In this document: one piece after another, positions 8,357 to 17,407 of the stretch
How the letters are laid out: every line of letters starts with the position of its first letter
Numbering within the stretch: position 1 is the first letter of the stretch
Source of the DNA: Mycolicibacterium aichiense
Lineage (GTDB): Bacteria; Actinomycetota; Actinomycetes; Mycobacteriales; Mycobacteriaceae
Length of the DNA: 64,000 bases
NCBI RefSeq assembly: GCF_010726245.1
Contig: NZ_AP022561.1
Coordinates: 2,604,001-2,668,000, forward strand
Reading direction: 5' to 3'
Notes under the pieces: model-generated
What the model was told of the DNA's origin: nothing
The model's input: only the letters and a program-made list of their open reading frames with translations
Databases searched by the model: none
Program-made: the position numbers and the translations under genes

Positions 8357-9280
8357 ATGGAACAACGCGTTGAATTTGCCAGCGGCGGTGAAACATTGGC
8401 GGGTCGCCTTTTTCGGCCTGACGATGCGACCGGACCGCTGCCGACAGTGGTGGCCGCCGGGGGATGGTGCTACACCAAGGAGATTGTGCTGCCACACGTA
8501 GCGCGGATCGTCAACGAATCACCGGTTCAGGTTCTGACGTTCGATTATGCGGGCTTCGGTGAGAGTTCCGGCGTACGCCGTCAGCACCTGGATCCGTGGC
8601 AGCAGATCTCGGACTATCGCAATGCGCTGACCTATGTGGAATCCCGTGACGACGTGGCCGCCGACCGGTTGGGTGCCTTCGGCATCTCGTACAGCGGTGG
8701 CCACGTCCTGATCCTCGCGGCCATTGACCCGCGAGTGAAGGCGGTCGTCAGCGTCGTACCCGTCGTCGACGGACACGCGACCATGAAGCGAGTGCACGGC
8801 GAGGCGCGCTTCGTCGACTTCGAGGCCAAGATCTTGGATGCCCGCAGGCATGCCGCCCAGGGTGTAGACGATCGAATTGCCTTCGCCACGTTGACTCCGG
8901 CCACGGAGCTTTCGGTGTGGCCGTTCCCCCGAATCCACGAGGTGTTCCACCAGATCAAGTCGGATGAAGCGCCGCTGCATGAGCATTGGAGCACCACCGA
9001 ATCGGCTGAGTTGTTGCTCAACTACAGCGTTTCGACGTTCCTGCCGAGGATCCTGGATACCAAGGTCATGACGATCGTTGCCGAGGGCGACAACATCACC
9101 GCGTGGGATCTGGAGATCGCCGCGTTCAATCAGATTGCCTCGCCGTTCAAGAAGCTGGCTGTTCTGCCTGCCGTGAGCCATATGAGTCTGTATTCGGAGC
9201 GCAGCGACACGAACGTGGCAGCAGCGCACACCCGCGACTGGTTCGGAGAACATCTCGCGGCCGCGAAGGTCGACGCATGA
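8357..9280 (+). CDS. Alpha/beta hydrolase
   Basis: 307 residues behind GAAGGAG. Alpha/beta-hydrolase fold features include FDYAGFGESSG (about 56-66) and the nucleophile elbow GISYSGG (109-115), with Ser111 the likely nucleophile. The elbow is a G-x-S-x-S variant of the usual G-x-S-x-G. AEGDNITAWD supplies the late acidic residue and VSHMSLY the catalytic His. It resembles dienelactone-hydrolase/peptidase-like members; the substrate is unknown. Its stop overlaps the SDR start (ATGA). Confidence 0.85.
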   Translation: MEQRVEFASGGETLAGRLFRPDDATGPLPTVVAAGGWCYTKEIVLPHVARIVNESPVQVLTFDYAGFGESSGVRRQHLDPWQQISDYRNALTYVESRDDVAADRLGAFGISYSGGHVLILAAIDPRVKAVVSVVPVVDGHATMKRVHGEARFVDFEAKILDARRHAAQGVDDRIAFATLTPATELSVWPFPRIHEVFHQIKSDEAPLHEHWSTTESAELLLNYSVSTFLPRILDTKVMTIVAEGDNITAWDLEIAAFNQIASPFKKLAVLPAVSHMSLYSERSDTNVAAAHTRDWFGEHLAAAKVDA

Positions 9281-10035
9281 CATTGGCAGGCAGCGGAATC
9301 CTGATCACCGGCGCCTCCAGCGGAATAGGCCGCGAGGTGGCTACTCGATTGATCGGTGAAGGAGCCAGGGTGTTTATCACGGGTCTGCCACCGGAGGCTG
9401 ACGTCCGCACCGCGGCACGGACCGTCAGCGACGATGGCGCCCGCGTCGGCTATGCCGTGATGGACTTGCTCGATCCGGCATCGGTGCACGACGCTGTTGA
9501 TGCCGCTGAACGCTTTCTGGGCACGATTGACATTGTGATCAACAACGCCGGCGTCGCAACGCAGGCTCCCGCCGCGGCCCAGGATATGCACGTCGCAGTG
9601 CGGGAATTCGACGTGAATTACTTTGGCATGTTTCGGGTTACGCAAGCCGTCCTGCCGCTGATGCTGGCTCAGGGGAGGGGGCAGATCGTCAATGTTGCGT
9701 CGACACTGGCCAAAGTACCCGGACCGACGCAGGCCAACTACTCCGCATCCAAGGCCGCCATCGTCGCGTTCTCCACCGCGCTGCGCAGCGAGGTCGAAGA
9801 CCGTGGCGTTGCGGTGAAGGTCTTCATTCCCGGTCTGACCGCAACGCCGCTGACCGAAAAGCTCTCGGTACGTTCACCGAAGCTGCTGACTCCCGTGGAG
9901 GTGGCCGGTCACATGGTCAAGGCGTTGCGCAGCCGTCGCCCGCTCTACGTCACCGGCAGCTCGTACCGTGCGCTGATGACGCTCGCCCGCCTGGCGCCCG
10001 AGACAGCGCGTCGGCTGGTCAAGCGCTACTACTGA
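9277..10035 (+). CDS. Short-chain dehydrogenase/reductase
   Basis: 252 residues from the ATG that overlaps the hydrolase stop. Classical SDR features are TGASSGIG (11-18, NAD(P) binding), NNAGVAT, a Ser in NVAST and the active-site YSASK with Tyr and Lys. The C-terminus ends in a basic segment (ARRLVKRYY) seen in SDRs of mycobacterial lipid metabolism. The coenzyme is probably NADP or NAD; the substrate is unknown. It is co-transcribed with the hydrolase and perhaps with the three-paralogue operon upstream. Confidence 0.88.
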   Translation: MTLAGSGILITGASSGIGREVATRLIGEGARVFITGLPPEADVRTAARTVSDDGARVGYAVMDLLDPASVHDAVDAAERFLGTIDIVINNAGVATQAPAAAQDMHVAVREFDVNYFGMFRVTQAVLPLMLAQGRGQIVNVASTLAKVPGPTQANYSASKAAIVAFSTALRSEVEDRGVAVKVFIPGLTATPLTEKLSVRSPKLLTPVEVAGHMVKALRSRRPLYVTGSSYRALMTLARLAPETARRLVKRYY

Positions 10036-10077
10036 ATCACTCAGCGGGTCAGCGTATCGCGCGCGCATCCGCTGGTG

Positions 10078-10983
10078 TCATCGCATCGGTTGAGGAGATC
10101 GAAGGGCCCGATTCCAGGCCACCGGATTGAGATTTCGGTACGGATCGGTCCGGCGCAGTCGCTGTAGCGATGCGAGCTCGTCTTCGAGAGCGCACCTTGT
10201 CTGCTCTTTGACGCAGGCCTCCCACGCACTGGCTGAGCCGCCCGTCGGAGTTGTGCTGATTGGCTGCCCGAAGCGCAGATACAGGCGGTTGGGGTCTGGA
10301 ATAAGGGTGGGCCCCAAGCCGCGCATCAGGGGAATGGATACATCAGACCGTCCGAAGAGTTGCCTTCCGACGAGCTGACTCGCTCGGCCCAGCATGCCGT
10401 CTCGCTCAATCGTTCCGTGAAAAATGTCGTCGCCACCAACGGACGCGGCGGGGACAATCGGATAGCCGTGTGCGATCGCCAGCCGGGCGAAGCCGCTGCG
10501 CCCCTCCCAGTTCAACTGGTACTTCTCACCTTTGAATTTGGGCATCTCGCGACCGCCGCCCGGGAAAACCAGGACGGTCTCCCCGGCGGCCATCAGGGCG
10601 GCACCGTTGGCGGGAGTGCCGACGACGGCGCCGGCAGCCTCGAAGACGTCGGCGAGCGGACCGGGCATTTTCGTCATGGCCTTGTCTGCAAGGCCTCTGA
10701 CGCGGACCCCGAGCTCCCGATGTACGACGTAGGGGATCATCAAGGTCTCGGCCATCGAGCCCACGACAGTGTGGTTTCCGACCAGTAGAAATCGGCCGTC
10801 GCGCGGCAGGTTCTCAAGCCCGTCGACATACGGGCGGGCGAAATCGATGAACGGGTTCAGGCGATCGGCAACTGAGAAGATCGCCTTCTCCAGGTTGGCA
10901 ACCCGCGGCGATTGATCGATCGGATTCTTGCCATCGCAGACCACGCTTGAACCCTCGGATGTCGAATTCTGCGAATCGCTCAT
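10078..10983 (-). CDS. Lysophospholipid acyltransferase (PlsC-like) family protein
   Basis: 301 residues, ATG start. The acyltransferase layout is visible: block I around FLLVGNHTVVGS, block III FPGGGREMPKFKGEKY and block IV-like GYPIVPAAS. The usual HX4D catalytic pair is altered: His is followed four residues later by Ser (HTVVGS). Related mycobacterial acyltransferases also deviate here as far as I recall, so it may still be active. The acyl donor and acceptor are unknown. Divergent from the TetR gene at 11109 across a gap with an inverted repeat. Confidence 0.8.
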   Translation of the reverse strand: MSDSQNSTSEGSSVVCDGKNPIDQSPRVANLEKAIFSVADRLNPFIDFARPYVDGLENLPRDGRFLLVGNHTVVGSMAETLMIPYVVHRELGVRVRGLADKAMTKMPGPLADVFEAAGAVVGTPANGAALMAAGETVLVFPGGGREMPKFKGEKYQLNWEGRSGFARLAIAHGYPIVPAASVGGDDIFHGTIERDGMLGRASQLVGRQLFGRSDVSIPLMRGLGPTLIPDPNRLYLRFGQPISTTPTGGSASAWEACVKEQTRCALEDELASLQRLRRTDPYRNLNPVAWNRALRSPQPMR

Positions 10984-11041
10984 CGAGCTACCTCTTCTCA
11001 GTCGCGCCTCGTATTCGCCTATGCCACAGCATAGTAGCCAA

Positions 11042-11070
11042 AACTGACCAAAAAACCAATCCGGTCAGTT
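11042..11070. promoter_or_regulatory. Inverted repeat AACTGACC-N13-GGTCAGTT, candidate TetR operator
   Basis: Eight-base arms (11042-11049 and 11063-11070) are perfect reverse complements in the gap between the acyltransferase and the TetR gene. The surrounding sequence is AT-rich compared with the genes. A spacer of 13 puts arm centres two helical turns apart, as expected for a TetR dimer pair. Confidence 0.55.
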
Positions 11071-11108
11071 AGTTTTGGGTAGGTGATTCCCGGAGGGCCG
11101 TTATCATC

Positions 11109-11870
11109 GTGGCGATGAGCTCGATGGTCTTCGATCTGCCGGAAAACAGCTCGGCAAGGGCTGCACGGCTCCTCGCCGCAGCCAACGACCTACTGCTCAG
11201 TCGAGGTGCGAGGGGATTCACCGTCGCCGACGTCGCTGCCCGCGCGCATGTGGGAAAGGGCACCGTCTATCTCTATTGGCCGACGAAGGAAGACCTCCTG
11301 CTCGGACTGATCGGCAGGGAATTCTTGAGTCAGGTTGAAAAGATGATCGAGCTCCTGGCGGAGGACAACGACCTAGCCCGACCATCGCGGTTCTGTCCGG
11401 CAATCGTCGGCCTTGCGACCAGTCAACCGCTGATCTCTGCGCTCCAGCGCAACGATCACGACCTGCTCGGCATATTGACAGATGATCCCCGCTCGCGTGG
11501 CCTTCACGAGGCGCTGGGGCCGGGCGCCATGTTGCGTGTCATCCTTCCGATTTGGCGTGACAGCGGACTCGTGCGCACCGACTGGGATGTCGATGACCAG
11601 GTTTTCGCGCTGAACGCTCTGATCGGCGGAATCACGATGTCGATCCTCGCCCCGACGCCAGAACCGATCAGGGTGGCCGATCCGTTGGTCGTGCTCGGTC
11701 AAGCCGTCACTGCTTTGCTCGGACCAGAACGCGCCGGATTGAAGCAGATCCGGGCGACCGCAGACCAGATCGGCAACCATTTGCGCACCTGCGCGACCAT
11801 CGCCCTGCACGTGATCACCGCATCAAATGCGCGCAAGCCGAATGGCGGGACCGCCTCGGGAGCTGAGTGA
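11109..11870 (+). CDS. TetR-family transcriptional regulator
   Basis: 253 residues from GTG at 11109, which has GGAGG 12 bases upstream; an ATG at 11115 is the alternative. The HTH region is clear (GFTVADVAARAHVGKGTVYL, then YWPTKEDLLLGL). The long C-terminal region is helical with no obvious ligand motif. It is probably an autoregulator that also controls the divergent acyltransferase via the inverted repeat at 11042-11070 (inference). Confidence 0.86.
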   Translation: MAMSSMVFDLPENSSARAARLLAAANDLLLSRGARGFTVADVAARAHVGKGTVYLYWPTKEDLLLGLIGREFLSQVEKMIELLAEDNDLARPSRFCPAIVGLATSQPLISALQRNDHDLLGILTDDPRSRGLHEALGPGAMLRVILPIWRDSGLVRTDWDVDDQVFALNALIGGITMSILAPTPEPIRVADPLVVLGQAVTALLGPERAGLKQIRATADQIGNHLRTCATIALHVITASNARKPNGGTASGAE

Positions 11871-11899
11871 CTTGCGACCGCTGGGTGGATGCGCGCGTG

Positions 11900-12490
11900 T
11901 CATACGGATTCAAGAGCCCGCCCCGCGAGCAGCTGACGCGTCACCGTAGCGACGCGATGCCCGAGGTGTTCGCACGTGCGCAAGTCGGCGTCATGGACCG
12001 CAGTCGGGTCAGCGTCGACATCGGTCGAGGCACCGGCGCCCAGCCAGAAGCCCAGCCGATTCAGGTCGAATTCGCTTGCGGCGCTGGTGTTCCATCCCGC
12101 AGTCAGGCCGAGGTTGACCCAGTGCATGTGATGCTGGGCGGCGAACACCGCAAGCGCGCTGAGGGTCTGTAGCTTGTCACCGGCCTTCGATCCGGAGTTG
12201 GTGAAGCCCGCACCCACCTTGTCGCGCCAGGTGCCCTCCATGCAGCGCCGGCCGGTGCGTTCGGCGAAAGCCTGAAAACCGGCCGACACGTTTCCCATGT
12301 ACGTGGGGCAACCGAAAATGATCGCGTCGGCCGCATCGAGTATCGGCCAATCGTCGTCGCCGAGGGTGTCGACCGCTATCCGCCGGACCTGTGCCCCCGC
12401 CGCCGACGCTCCCCGCGCCACGGCCTGCGCCAAGGTCGCGGTGTGGCCGAAGCCTGAGTGATATGCCACCACCACGTGCGGTGTCACCAT
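11900..12490 (-). CDS. Flavodoxin/NADPH-dependent FMN reductase family protein (WrbA-like)
   Basis: 196 residues from the ATG at 12490 behind GGAGG. The fold is flavodoxin-like: the phosphate-binding loop YHSGFGHTATLA after the first strand, then IIFGCPTYMGNVSAGFQAF and FTNSGSKAGDKLQTL, as in WrbA-type NAD(P)H:quinone reductases that bind FMN. The start overlaps the SRPBCC stop by 7 bases, so the ArsR-SRPBCC-flavodoxin genes form one operon. Confidence 0.85.
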   Translation of the reverse strand: MVTPHVVVAYHSGFGHTATLAQAVARGASAAGAQVRRIAVDTLGDDDWPILDAADAIIFGCPTYMGNVSAGFQAFAERTGRRCMEGTWRDKVGAGFTNSGSKAGDKLQTLSALAVFAAQHHMHWVNLGLTAGWNTSAASEFDLNRLGFWLGAGASTDVDADPTAVHDADLRTCEHLGHRVATVTRQLLAGRALESV

Positions 12491-12990
12491 GCTTGTCCTC
12501 CGTATGCACTCTCGGCCACCTCGCGGTAGCGCTCCTGCCAGTCGGGTATCTCGCCCCCGGACATATAGGCCTCGAGGCGGTCCAGGTAGGCATGCGTCCC
12601 GGGCCGAAAACCGTTGGCGTTGCGCACACCAAGCCCGCGGTGACTGAATCGCAGCAGCGTTCCGTCGCCGTCGGGAACCAACTCGTAACGCACAACCCCG
12701 GGTTCGACGATCCGCTGGTTCCATTCGTGCTCGAAGACATGCGGCGGGTCCCACACCAGGATGCGGCCCGCCATCCTTTTCTGGTCGGCCGGGATCGGTG
12801 GTGCGGCAGGGATCATGTCGATCGTCCCGCCCTCGCGGGCGTCGATGGTGGTGTCACCCATCCATTTGCTGCGTTCCTCGGGGTTGGTGATCGCGTCCCA
12901 CACCCGCTCGACAGGGTGGGGGAGTCGGCGCTCGAAAGTCAGTACTGCCCGGTCATTTTCGATGCTGAGCCGGCCCTCGCGAGTGGTCAT
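12484..12990 (-). CDS. SRPBCC (AHSA1-like) domain protein
   Basis: 168 residues. START/Bet v1-like fold of the AHSA1 type: the opening FERRLPHPVERVWDAITNPE and WMGD followed by VWDPPHVFEHEW are typical. Such proteins bind small hydrophobic ligands and are very often encoded beside ArsR regulators, as here. It starts within the ArsR stop (ATGA). The ligand is unknown. Confidence 0.87.
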   Translation of the reverse strand: MTTREGRLSIENDRAVLTFERRLPHPVERVWDAITNPEERSKWMGDTTIDAREGGTIDMIPAAPPIPADQKRMAGRILVWDPPHVFEHEWNQRIVEPGVVRYELVPDGDGTLLRFSHRGLGVRNANGFRPGTHAYLDRLEAYMSGGEIPDWQERYREVAESAYGGQAW

Positions 12991-13301
12991 GAGCTCTCCT
13001 TGGTCGTCTTCAAGTGGCGTTCGAGGGCGTCGAGGTGGCCGCTCCAGAACTGGCGGTACTGCTCGATCCAGCTGTCGATCGCGACAAGTCCGTCGGCGCG
13101 CAGCGCGTAGATCCGGCGCTGCGCATCCGGGCGGACCTCGACCAGCCCGACTTCCCGCAGGATGCGCAGATGCCGCGACACCGAGGGTTGCGTCAGATCC
13201 GGCAGTGCCGCAACGAGTTCCCCGGCGGTGCGATCACCGGCGGCCAAGGTATCCAGCAACACCCGGCGATTTGGCTCGGCGACTGCCTCGAAGACGTCCA
13301 C
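12987..13301 (-). CDS. ArsR-family transcriptional regulator
   Basis: 104 residues from GTG at 13301. The winged helix is clear: EPNRRVLLDTLAAGDRTAGE, then LTQPSVSRHLRILREVGLV and a wing rich in Arg (RPDAQRRIYAL). No metal-binding Cys pair is seen, which fits the SRPBCC-associated, non-metal subgroup. An earlier TTG at 13337 is in frame, but it would place the coding start across the palindromic operator at 13319-13336, so the later start is preferred. Confidence 0.85.
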   Translation of the reverse strand: MDVFEAVAEPNRRVLLDTLAAGDRTAGELVAALPDLTQPSVSRHLRILREVGLVEVRPDAQRRIYALRADGLVAIDSWIEQYRQFWSGHLDALERHLKTTKESS

Positions 13302-13318
13302 ATCTCCGAGTATTGCAC

Positions 13319-13336
13319 TGCGTCTATATAGACGCA
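13319..13336. promoter_or_regulatory. 18-bp perfect palindrome, candidate ArsR operator
   Basis: TGCGTCTATATAGACGCA reads the same on both strands. It lies 17 bases upstream of the ArsR start and includes a TATA core that could serve as -10 region. Position and symmetry suit autorepression by the ArsR dimer. Confidence 0.75.
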
Positions 13337-13352
13337 AGCAGATATAAGGTGG

Positions 13353-14141
13353 CTACCGGCGCTGCACCAGCAGCGTCTGCGCCGAGGTTCCGATGAATCC
13401 GTCGCGGTCGAACAACTCGGCCGTGGTCACCCCGATCCCGTCCGGCCCGATAGATCCGCGAGCGCGCACACCGAAATCGCTGCCCACCGGCGCGCGATGC
13501 AGATGCACCGCCGTGTCGGTGTTCATGTAGATGAACTTCTGCGGATCTATCGCGGCGCCAATGCCATTCGCGGAGTCGACCACCATGGCGAGTCGCTCGA
13601 GCGCGGTGGTGGGCTCGTCGTCCACCAGATTGGAAATGGGCGACATCCAATACACCGTGCCGCTGTCGGATCCGTCGTACTGCCGCCGCCATTCCACCGA
13701 CTCGACGTAGCCGTGCGCATCCTTCCAGTGCAGCTCCAGCGGTGCGGTGGGGCCCTCGATCAGCGGTGGATAGCGATCGGTTGCGGCGTCGGCGGTATCG
13801 GAGGTGGCCAACGCCCAGGCCGTCACCCGAGCCACGGCGCGCGGCGGACCGTCGGGACGCTCCGCCGACATCTCGGCCGAGAGCAGCGCAATGCGGCTGC
13901 CCGGCCGGTCAACCCGGGCCTGCACCCGCATCTCGGTGATCGGTATCGCCCCCAGGATGTCCAGAGTCAACCGGCCGATCCGCATACCGTCGGACAGCTT
14001 CGCCTCGATCGCTTTGGTCAACAATGCCAGCGGCGGCGACCCGTGCTGGATGTCGGAATTCCAGTTGCTCCGGGTGTCGTCGGTCGACGCGAAAAGCTCT
14101 GCCTCGCCGTCGATTCCGAGCCGCCGGTAGTAACAGCTCAT
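13353..14141 (-). CDS. Acyl-CoA thioesterase (TesB-like, double hotdog) family protein
   Basis: 262 residues from the ATG that overlaps the nuclease stop (14138-14141). The N-terminal half has the hotdog features HGSPPLALLTKAIE and RLTLDILGAIPI. The C-terminal half has MNTDTAVHLHRAPVG, with an acidic/His pair of the kind used by TesB-like thioesterases. It probably cleaves acyl-CoA. It is co-transcribed with the RecB-like gene upstream. Confidence 0.8.
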   Translation of the reverse strand: MSCYYRRLGIDGEAELFASTDDTRSNWNSDIQHGSPPLALLTKAIEAKLSDGMRIGRLTLDILGAIPITEMRVQARVDRPGSRIALLSAEMSAERPDGPPRAVARVTAWALATSDTADAATDRYPPLIEGPTAPLELHWKDAHGYVESVEWRRQYDGSDSGTVYWMSPISNLVDDEPTTALERLAMVVDSANGIGAAIDPQKFIYMNTDTAVHLHRAPVGSDFGVRARGSIGPDGIGVTTAELFDRDGFIGTSAQTLLVQRR

Positions 14142-14983
14142 GCGGCCGGCTCGCCGCCGATCTGTTCGGGCCAGCCGGGATAGGGCGGCGGCGTTCCGCC
14201 ATACGCCGGACAGAGCGCCTGATGGCTGCACCAGTTACACAGGCGCGAGGGGTTGGCCCGGAAATCGCCTGTCGCACCGGCCGATTGGATGGCGCGCCAG
14301 ATCGCCATCAGAGTCTTCTCGAAGCGAAGCAGCTCGTCGAGCGCAGGTGAGTAGTCGAGCACCTGGCCGTCCGCCAGATAGATCAGCCGCAATCGGCTGG
14401 CCAGCACCTCACGGGAACGCAACAATGCGACGGCGTAGAACTTCATCTGAAACAGCGCCTTGAACTCCGCGAGTGCCCTGGCCTCCGGTGGCGCCTTCCC
14501 GGTCTTGTAGTCCACCACCCGGAGCTCGCCGGTGCCCGCGACGTCGATCCGGTCGACGAAACCGCGCAGCAGCGTTCCGTCGGCCAGTTCGACCTCGATC
14601 CGTTGCTCGCAGCTCTGTGGATCGAAGCGGGTCGGGTCCTCGAGCCGGTAGTAGCCGGTCAGCAGGGCGCGTGCCTCCGCGACGAGCTGGGTGCGCTGCT
14701 CGTCGGTGAAATCGCCGGCGAAGTCCGGGTGTTCGGACAGCACCCGCTCCCATGCCGGGTCGACCAACGACAATGCGGTATCCGGGCCACGCTCGGCGGC
14801 AGGCAAACCGTACAGCTGCTCGAGGGCGGCGTGCACCACCGAACCCCGCAGCTGAGCGGTCGACGGCGGCTCGGGCAGCCGGTCAACGGCCCGGAAGCGG
14901 TACAGCAGCGGGCACTGCTTGAAGTCGGCGGCCCGCGAAGGCGACAACGCGGGACGCGACGCCTGCAGCACCTGATCTGACAT
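14138..14983 (-). CDS. RecB-like PD-(D/E)XK nuclease with probable Fe-S cluster
   Basis: 281 residues. The nuclease core is seen as GFVDRIDV followed by VVDYKTGKA, the Asp and Asp-Tyr-Lys of the PD-(D/E)XK motif. An N-terminal Cys (FKQCPLLYRF) and three C-terminal Cys (CNWCSHQALC) match the 4Fe-4S staple of AddB/Cas4-type nucleases. It is adjacent and divergent to trmI, as for Rv2119/Rv2118c in M. tuberculosis (recollection). Role probably in DNA repair. Confidence 0.87.
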   Translation of the reverse strand: MSDQVLQASRPALSPSRAADFKQCPLLYRFRAVDRLPEPPSTAQLRGSVVHAALEQLYGLPAAERGPDTALSLVDPAWERVLSEHPDFAGDFTDEQRTQLVAEARALLTGYYRLEDPTRFDPQSCEQRIEVELADGTLLRGFVDRIDVAGTGELRVVDYKTGKAPPEARALAEFKALFQMKFYAVALLRSREVLASRLRLIYLADGQVLDYSPALDELLRFEKTLMAIWRAIQSAGATGDFRANPSRLCNWCSHQALCPAYGGTPPPYPGWPEQIGGEPAA

Positions 14984-15054
14984 AACTGCAGCCTAGGACG
15001 GTGTGCCGACAAGGTGACGGTATGCGGCGCGGCGAGTCCGCTATGGCAGGCTGA

Positions 15055-16205
<1,151 letters not shown>

Positions 16206-16754
16206 TCAGGGCGTCGGGGTCGGACTGGCCGGGCTCGCACCGCCACGGGCATTGCCGAAGGCCAGCAGCATGTCGGCGGTCTCACGAGAAAGCTGCCAGC
16301 CGCCGCGGTCCTGCCGGAACTCCATCGGAAAGGTGAAGTTCCCGGGGTTGGCCGGGTTCGAGGTGGTGACGTTGATCGATGCCAGCGCATCGTCGGGGCG
16401 GCGATCCGACCACCGGATCTCGGAGGCGGTGAACGTCAGCGGTGTGAACCCGCCGTCGCGCAGTGCCGCGGCGAACTTGTCGATGGTCGCGGCGTCGGCC
16501 GGCGTGGTGGACTCGACCAGCTGAAGCTTGTCTGCCCCTTTCACCGCCGGATCGGCCAGCCGGTAGAGCACATCGGTCAGCGCGTCGGGCGCCGGCAGGG
16601 GAGCAGCGTTGTGATCAGCCGGCGCCAGCGGCGTCGACGACTGCTCGAACGGGCTCGGGGCCGATTTCGGCTCGACGTGGTCAGAACACCCCGAGAGGCT
16701 GAGCGCCGCCACGATTGTGGCGGCGCTCAAACCTACGAAGAACGGGTATCGCAT
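16206..16754 (-). CDS. lppK: LppK-like lipoprotein
   Basis: 182 residues from the ATG at 16754. The signal peptide ends in a lipobox LSGC (Cys23), so the mature protein is anchored in the membrane by lipid added by Lgt. A Pro/Ala-rich linker leads to a C-terminal domain of the MTB12/low-molecular-weight-antigen type, ending near GGWQLSRETADMLLAF. The preceding gene (16766) has the same kind of domain. Function unknown; name by position and family relative to M. tuberculosis Rv2116. Confidence 0.8.
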   Translation of the reverse strand: MRYPFFVGLSAATIVAALSLSGCSDHVEPKSAPSPFEQSSTPLAPADHNAAPLPAPDALTDVLYRLADPAVKGADKLQLVESTTPADAATIDKFAAALRDGGFTPLTFTASEIRWSDRRPDDALASINVTTSNPANPGNFTFPMEFRQDRGGWQLSRETADMLLAFGNARGGASPASPTPTP

Positions 16755-16765
16755 CCCGCGCTGAC

Positions 16766-17260
16766 TCAGCCGGCTCCTTGCATCAGCGATAGCGCCGACT
16801 GCTTGGTCAGCTGCCAGCCGCTGGGGCTGGGGCCTTCGACGAACTGGATGCTCTGGGTGGCCGTCTGACCGTTGGGCGCGGTCGCGGTGACATTCGCTGT
16901 CGCCGTCGGGCCTTCCTGGTCGATGTCGGCGACGTTGAAGCTCAGCGGAAGCAGGCCCTTGGACGACGCGTTGTTGAACGCGCGGTCTGCGGCGATGCCC
17001 TCGAAGCGGCCAAGGCCGAACTGGATGTAGGAGGCCTTGGAGCCCGAGAACGATCCACCGCCCTGCAGGCCATTCAGGGTCTCGACGAGCTGGCTCTGGA
17101 GCTCCGGCGCCGGCGTCTGCGGCATCGGTGCGCCGAAGACGACGGGCTGCACGGCCGGTGCGGGCACCGGCGAGCTGAATGCAACCGAAGTCACACCTGC
17201 GGCAACGCCGCCGATGATCGCTGCGGCGGCAACGCCCGTGGCTAGGACTTTCAGGGTCAC
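16766..17260 (-). CDS. Secreted MTB12-like low-molecular-weight antigen
   Basis: 164 residues, GTG start. A signal peptide is seen ([20 protein letters not shown]), with likely cleavage near residue 30. A Pro-rich linker then leads to a domain with [18 protein letters not shown] and the terminal [13 protein letters not shown]. The GWQL end and the overall layout match the lipoprotein encoded 11 bases downstream, so the pair are probably paralogues, one secreted and one lipid-anchored. Confidence 0.8.
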   Translation of the reverse strand: MTLKVLATGVAAAAIIGGVAAGVTSVAFSSPVPAPAVQPVVFGAPMPQTPAPELQSQLVETLNGLQGGGSFSGSKASYIQFGLGRFEGIAADRAFNNASSKGLLPLSFNVADIDQEGPTATANVTATAPNGQTATQSIQFVEGPSPSGWQLTKQSALSLMQGAG

Positions 17261-17355
17261 GGCTGTCCTCTCGATCTGCCCGACTCATTAGAGAGATTAA
17301 CAGTGTTGCCAGTGTGTCGAAATTCCCCGCACGCACATGATCGAGGTTGGGCCGG

Positions 17356-17361
17356 TAGCGT
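17356..17361 (+). promoter_or_regulatory. Putative -10 box of mpa (TAGCGT)
   Basis: TAGCGT fits TANNNT and lies 46 bases before the mpa ATG, leaving a leader of about 40 bases with AAAGGAG. A clear -35 is not visible. Confidence 0.35.
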
Positions 17362-17407
17362 TGAGGTATCCACCGCGCCAACTCTCGGTGTGGGAAAGGA
17401 GCGCAAC

